From Pseudomonas silesiensis (GTDB lineage Bacteria; Pseudomonadota; Gammaproteobacteria; Pseudomonadales; Pseudomonadaceae): DNA of 64,000 nucleotides. Below are positions 61,275 to 64,000 of the stretch, in pieces. The stretch covers positions 930,001 to 994,000 of the forward strand of contig NZ_CP014870.1 of assembly GCF_001661075.1 (NCBI RefSeq), in the 5' to 3' direction. The position numbers and the translations under genes are program-made. The notes under the pieces were generated by a model. The model was not told the origin of the DNA and made no database searches. It was given only the letters and a program-made list of their open reading frames with translations. The stretch's first letter is position 1. Each line of letters opens with the position of its first letter.

Positions 61275-61778
61275 CTAAGGGCGAATCTCGATCATCGTGC
61301 CATCCGGCACCAGGCCCCAGACCTCGCGCATGTCCATGTTGCGCATGGCGATGCAGCCGTCGGTCCAGTCCAGGGTGTGGAACAGGTCTTCGGGGTTGTC
61401 TTCGGTGTCCGGGGTGCCGTGGATCATGATCATGCCGCCGGGCTCGACGCCTTCGCGACGAGAGCGGGCGGCGTCGCTGATGTTCGGGTAGGAAATGTGC
61501 ATCGACAGATTGAAACGGTCGCTGGTCTTGCGCCAGTCCAGCCAGTAAAAACCTTCAGGCGTGCGTTTATCGCCTTCCATGAGTTTCGGACCAACGGGTC
61601 TTTTTCCCAATGAAATGCGATAGGTCTTGAGCGGCTTGCCGTCGTTGATCAATTGCAGTTGGTGGGCGGACTTGAGAACCAGGACTTTTTCGACGACTTT
61701 GCCGTCCAGGGTTTCCGCTGTGGAGGCCTGGGAAACAGTGATGAACGACAAACAAAACACGGCAAGCAACCAGCGCAT
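61275..61778 (-). CDS. L,D-transpeptidase-fold (YkuD) exported protein
   Basis: Periplasmic, 167 residues. Signal peptide MRWLLAVFCLSFITVSQAS. A YkuD domain starts about residue 30 (VLVLKSAHQLQLINDGKPLK, 20 residues) and ends with the active-site segment HGTPDTEDN then DWTDGCIAMRNMDM, which has Cys in the place of the catalytic nucleophile and Asp-Gly before it. In E. coli the related YafK/DpaA protein removes Lpp from peptidoglycan; this one may be a transpeptidase or a hydrolase. It stands alone. Confidence 0.85.
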   Translation of the reverse strand: MRWLLAVFCLSFITVSQASTAETLDGKVVEKVLVLKSAHQLQLINDGKPLKTYRISLGKRPVGPKLMEGDKRTPEGFYWLDWRKTSDRFNLSMHISYPNISDAARSRREGVEPGGMIMIHGTPDTEDNPEDLFHTLDWTDGCIAMRNMDMREVWGLVPDGTMIEIRP

Positions 61779-61830
61779 TGAAACGATATCCCTGAAAGGT
61801 GTCGCGACTATTTTATTTATAGAAGGTTTT

Positions 61831-62382
61831 TTAACGGATGGCAGGTTGAACGAGCGGCGGGATCGATTCCGACCGCACGGGGTAGGTCTCGATCCGTCGG
61901 TCTGCGAAATAGCATTCTAGGGTACGGCCTACCGTACGGAAAGCCAGCTCGGACCAAGGGATGTCGGCCTCCTCGAACAGTGCCACTTCCAGGCTTTCGG
62001 GGCCGGCGGAAAAATCCAGATCCACCAGCTCCGCACGAAAGAACACGTGCACCTGACTGATGTGCGGCACGTCGATCAAGGTATAGATGCTCAGGTTGCG
62101 TACCCGGGCACACGCCTCTTCAGCGGTCTCGCGAATCGCCGCCTGCTCGATGGTTTCGCCGTTCTCCATGAAGCCTGCGGGCAGGGTCCAGTAACCGAGT
62201 CGTGGCTCGATGGCGCGTCGGCACAACAACACCTTCGTGCCCCAGACCGGTACGCAACCGGCGACGATATTGGGGTTCTGGTAATGAATCGTGTGACAGC
62301 TGTCGCAGACATATCGCAGGCGCGAATCGCCTTCTGGAATGCGCTGGATCACCGGGTTGCCGCACTGACTGCAAAATTTCAT
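61831..62382 (-). CDS. Nudix hydrolase with N-terminal zinc ribbon
   Basis: 183 residues. The first part (about 1-35) is a zinc ribbon with CSQCG and CDSC, similar to NudC/NADH-pyrophosphatase-type Nudix enzymes. The Nudix box GFMENGETIEQAAIRETAEE (20 residues) is mostly conserved, but the usual Gly after the second Glu pair is Cys (EEACA) and the residue after RE is Thr. The fold should still bind a metal through the Glu residues. Substrate unknown; NAD-type dinucleotides are candidates by similarity. It is divergent from the other Nudix gene. Confidence 0.85.
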   Translation of the reverse strand: MKFCSQCGNPVIQRIPEGDSRLRYVCDSCHTIHYQNPNIVAGCVPVWGTKVLLCRRAIEPRLGYWTLPAGFMENGETIEQAAIRETAEEACARVRNLSIYTLIDVPHISQVHVFFRAELVDLDFSAGPESLEVALFEEADIPWSELAFRTVGRTLECYFADRRIETYPVRSESIPPLVQPAIR

Positions 62383-62528
62383 GCTTGGGTTCCTGAATGC
62401 TGCGCCTATCTTGGCGTGCGGCGGTGTCAGTCGGCAAGTTGTCGTTTAGCGACATGCAGCGGTTATGGGGTTGGGCGGCCGGTTCGATTGGTGCATGATG
62501 CAAGGTAGCGAATAAGTCGAGAAGCCTC

Positions 62529-63128
62529 ATGCTGGACGAGCTATTGCATCGAGTAAGCAACCACATCCCACGCACACTGGAAACCGACAAGCGTTTTCCC
62601 GAGGCCGCGGTCCTGGTGCCCATCACTCGCAGTGATGAACCGGAACTGGTTCTGACCCTGCGCGCCAGCGGGCTGTCGACCCATGGCGGTGAAGTCGCTT
62701 TCCCCGGTGGTCGCCGCGACCCCGAAGACCCTGACCTTGTGTTCACCGCCCTGCGCGAAGCCGAAGAAGAAATCGGCCTGCCACCGGGGCTGGTCGAAGT
62801 GATCGGCCCGCTGAGTCCCCTGATCTCCCTGCACGGCATCAACGTCACACCCTATGTCGGGGTGATTCCGGACTTCGTCGACTATCAGGCCAACGACGCC
62901 GAGATTGCCGCAGTGTTCAGCGTACCCCTGGAATTCTTCCGCAAGGATCCTCGCGAACATACCCATCGCATCGATTACCAGGGCCGCAGTTGGTACGTGC
63001 CGAGTTATCGTTATGGCGAATACAAGATCTGGGGTCTGACCGCGATCATGATCGTCGAGTTGATCAACCTGCTTTATGACGCCAGAATCAGTCTGCACCA
63101 ACCACCCAAGCGTTTTACCGACACCTGA
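62529..63128 (+). CDS. CoA pyrophosphatase (Nudix, NudL-like)
   Basis: 199 residues. The CoA-specific motif LLTLR-type (VLTLRASGLSTHGGEVAFPG) followed by the Nudix box GGRRDPEDPDLVFTALREAE and EEIGL match the CoAse/NudL family, which cuts coenzyme A to 4'-phosphopantetheine and 3',5'-ADP. It is 66 bp before the gamma carbonic anhydrase gene on the same strand. The specificity is inferred from the family. Confidence 0.88.
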   Translation: MLDELLHRVSNHIPRTLETDKRFPEAAVLVPITRSDEPELVLTLRASGLSTHGGEVAFPGGRRDPEDPDLVFTALREAEEEIGLPPGLVEVIGPLSPLISLHGINVTPYVGVIPDFVDYQANDAEIAAVFSVPLEFFRKDPREHTHRIDYQGRSWYVPSYRYGEYKIWGLTAIMIVELINLLYDARISLHQPPKRFTDT

Positions 63129-63194
63129 AGCCATCGTTCGAAATGGCCGAACCTTTTTTTCAAGTGAGCCTGCCTGAGCCTCGAGGGAACATAG

Positions 63195-63719
63195 ATGAAA
63201 TATCGCTTGGGCGACGCCCGCGTCGAAACCCATCCACAGAGCTGGATCGCACCCAGCGCCGTGCTGGTCGGCAAGGTCAGGCTGGAAGAGGGCGCCAACG
63301 TCTGGTTCAACGCCGTGCTGCGTGGCGACAACGAATTGATCCTGATCGGCAAGAACAGCAACGTCCAGGATGGCACGGTGATGCACACCGACATGGGCTA
63401 CCCGCTGACCATCGGCACCGGCGTGACCATCGGCCACAACGCCATGCTCCACGGTTGCACGGTCGGTGATTACAGCCTGATCGGGATTAACGCAGTGATT
63501 CTCAACGGCGCGAAAATCGGCAAGAACTGCATCATCGGCGCCAACTCGCTGATTGGTGAAGGCAAGGAAATTCCGGACGGCTCGCTGGTCATGGGGTCGC
63601 CCGGCAAGGTGGTGCGCGAGTTGACCGACGCACAGAAGAAGATGCTGGAAGCCAGTGCCGCCCACTATGTGCATAACGCCCAGCGTTACGCCCGCGATCT
63701 GGCAGAGCAGGAACAATGA
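63195..63719 (+). CDS. Gamma-type carbonic anhydrase-like protein (YrdA family)
   Basis: 174 residues, a left-handed beta-helix trimer built from hexapeptide repeats ([20 protein letters not shown]). The zinc-type histidines are visible: MHTDMGY and [14 protein letters not shown] carry three His in the positions used by gamma carbonic anhydrases. Activity of YrdA-type proteins is unproven in many cases. It overlaps the DUF1289 gene by 4 bp (ATGA), so the two are co-expressed. Confidence 0.88.
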   Translation: MKYRLGDARVETHPQSWIAPSAVLVGKVRLEEGANVWFNAVLRGDNELILIGKNSNVQDGTVMHTDMGYPLTIGTGVTIGHNAMLHGCTVGDYSLIGINAVILNGAKIGKNCIIGANSLIGEGKEIPDGSLVMGSPGKVVRELTDAQKKMLEASAAHYVHNAQRYARDLAEQEQ

Positions 63720-63931
63720 ACACCCCCGAACGCCCGGTCCGCTCGCCTTGTGTGAATATCTGTGCACTGGACGACGATGACATCTGCACTGGCTGTCAGC
63801 GCACGGTGGAAGAGATCACGCGCTGGAGCCGGATGGACAACGAGGAGCGGCGCAGGGTGCTGGGGCTGTGCCATGAGCGGGCCAAATCCAGTGGGATCCT
63901 CTGGATGCTGCCTGCGAAATCCGATTCCTGA
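63716..63931 (+). CDS. DUF1289 small cysteine protein
   Basis: 71 residues. The DUF1289 pattern is clear: [20 protein letters not shown] followed by [11 protein letters not shown]. Three cysteines in the motif may bind a metal. Function unknown. The gene overlaps the carbonic-anhydrase-like gene as ATGA. A REP arm follows, close to the window end. Confidence 0.85.
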   Translation: MNTPERPVRSPCVNICALDDDDICTGCQRTVEEITRWSRMDNEERRRVLGLCHERAKSSGILWMLPAKSDS

Positions 63932-63937
63932 CCACTG

Positions 63938-63962
63938 TGTAGGAGCGAGCTTGCTCGCGATG
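63938..63962. repeat. REP arm near the right window edge
   Basis: TGTAGGAGCGAGCTTGCTCG then CGATGG; the partner arm probably lies beyond the window, since the inner GCGATGGACT type sequence starts here. Confidence 0.7.
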
Positions 63963-64000
63963 GACTCAAGAGCGCCGCGTTTAACCAGTAAACACGCGTT

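Overview
The window is a stretch of a Pseudomonas chromosome. It most likely comes from the P. fluorescens complex. Evidence: the dcw cell-division order murG-murC-ddlB-ftsQ-ftsA-ftsZ-lpxC, high GC with typical Pseudomonas codon use, a carboxylesterase matching the 218-residue P. fluorescens enzyme in length and catalytic positions, the dauBAR D-arginine operon beside rhlB, and the many REP/REPIN palindromes (GTAGGAGCGAGC and GTGGGAGCGGGC types) between genes. No tRNA, rRNA, CRISPR array, prophage or insertion sequence was seen.

Layout. 1-7.3 kb: end of the dcw operon, closed by a terminator after lpxC. 7.4-16 kb: a diguanylate cyclase, a small secreted protein, and a right-to-left operon of membrane-fusion protein, RND pump, response regulator and sensor kinase. 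16-19.5 kb: small and hypothetical proteins, a GNAT enzyme and a CheV-type coupling protein with a sigma-28-like promoter. 19.6-22.5 kb: divergent norR and hmp (NO detoxification) with a layered control region, then a tandem array of 32-bp REP units. 22.8-28.2 kb: dauR, dauA and dauB (D-arginine to L-arginine), rhlB and a carboxylesterase. 28.6-32.8 kb: the aapJQMP amino-acid ABC transporter. 33-37 kb: a GntR/FCD regulator with an MFS exporter, then an NTF2-like protein, a GIY-YIG protein and a GST. 37.2-46.2 kb: glutaredoxin, yejK, an HU gene, rlmF, valS, an uncharacterised acidic protein, holC and pepA. 46.5-48.7 kb: lptFG. 48.9-55.1 kb: lepA-lepB-rnc-era-recO-pdxJ. 55.2-63.9 kb: mltF, purL, a NIF3-like protein, an L,D-transpeptidase-fold protein, two Nudix hydrolases, a gamma carbonic anhydrase and a DUF1289 protein.

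Most genes are housekeeping. They cover peptidoglycan and LPS building (mur, ddl, lpxC, lptFG, mltF), division (fts), translation and RNA work (valS, lepA, rnc, era, rlmF, rhlB), replication and repair (holC, recO) and cofactor or purine synthesis (pdxJ, purL). Accessory material lies mainly at 7.4-20 kb and in the intergenic repeats.

The signals most worth following are: the small PopZ-shaped acidic protein between holC and valS; a 110-bp folded element between recO and pdxJ; the 32-bp REP tandem array behind hmp; a sigma-28-like promoter for cheV; the NorR/IHF/ANR-like architecture in front of hmp; and the two hairpins plus a possible leader peptide where PAO1 has an extra gene between lepB and rnc.
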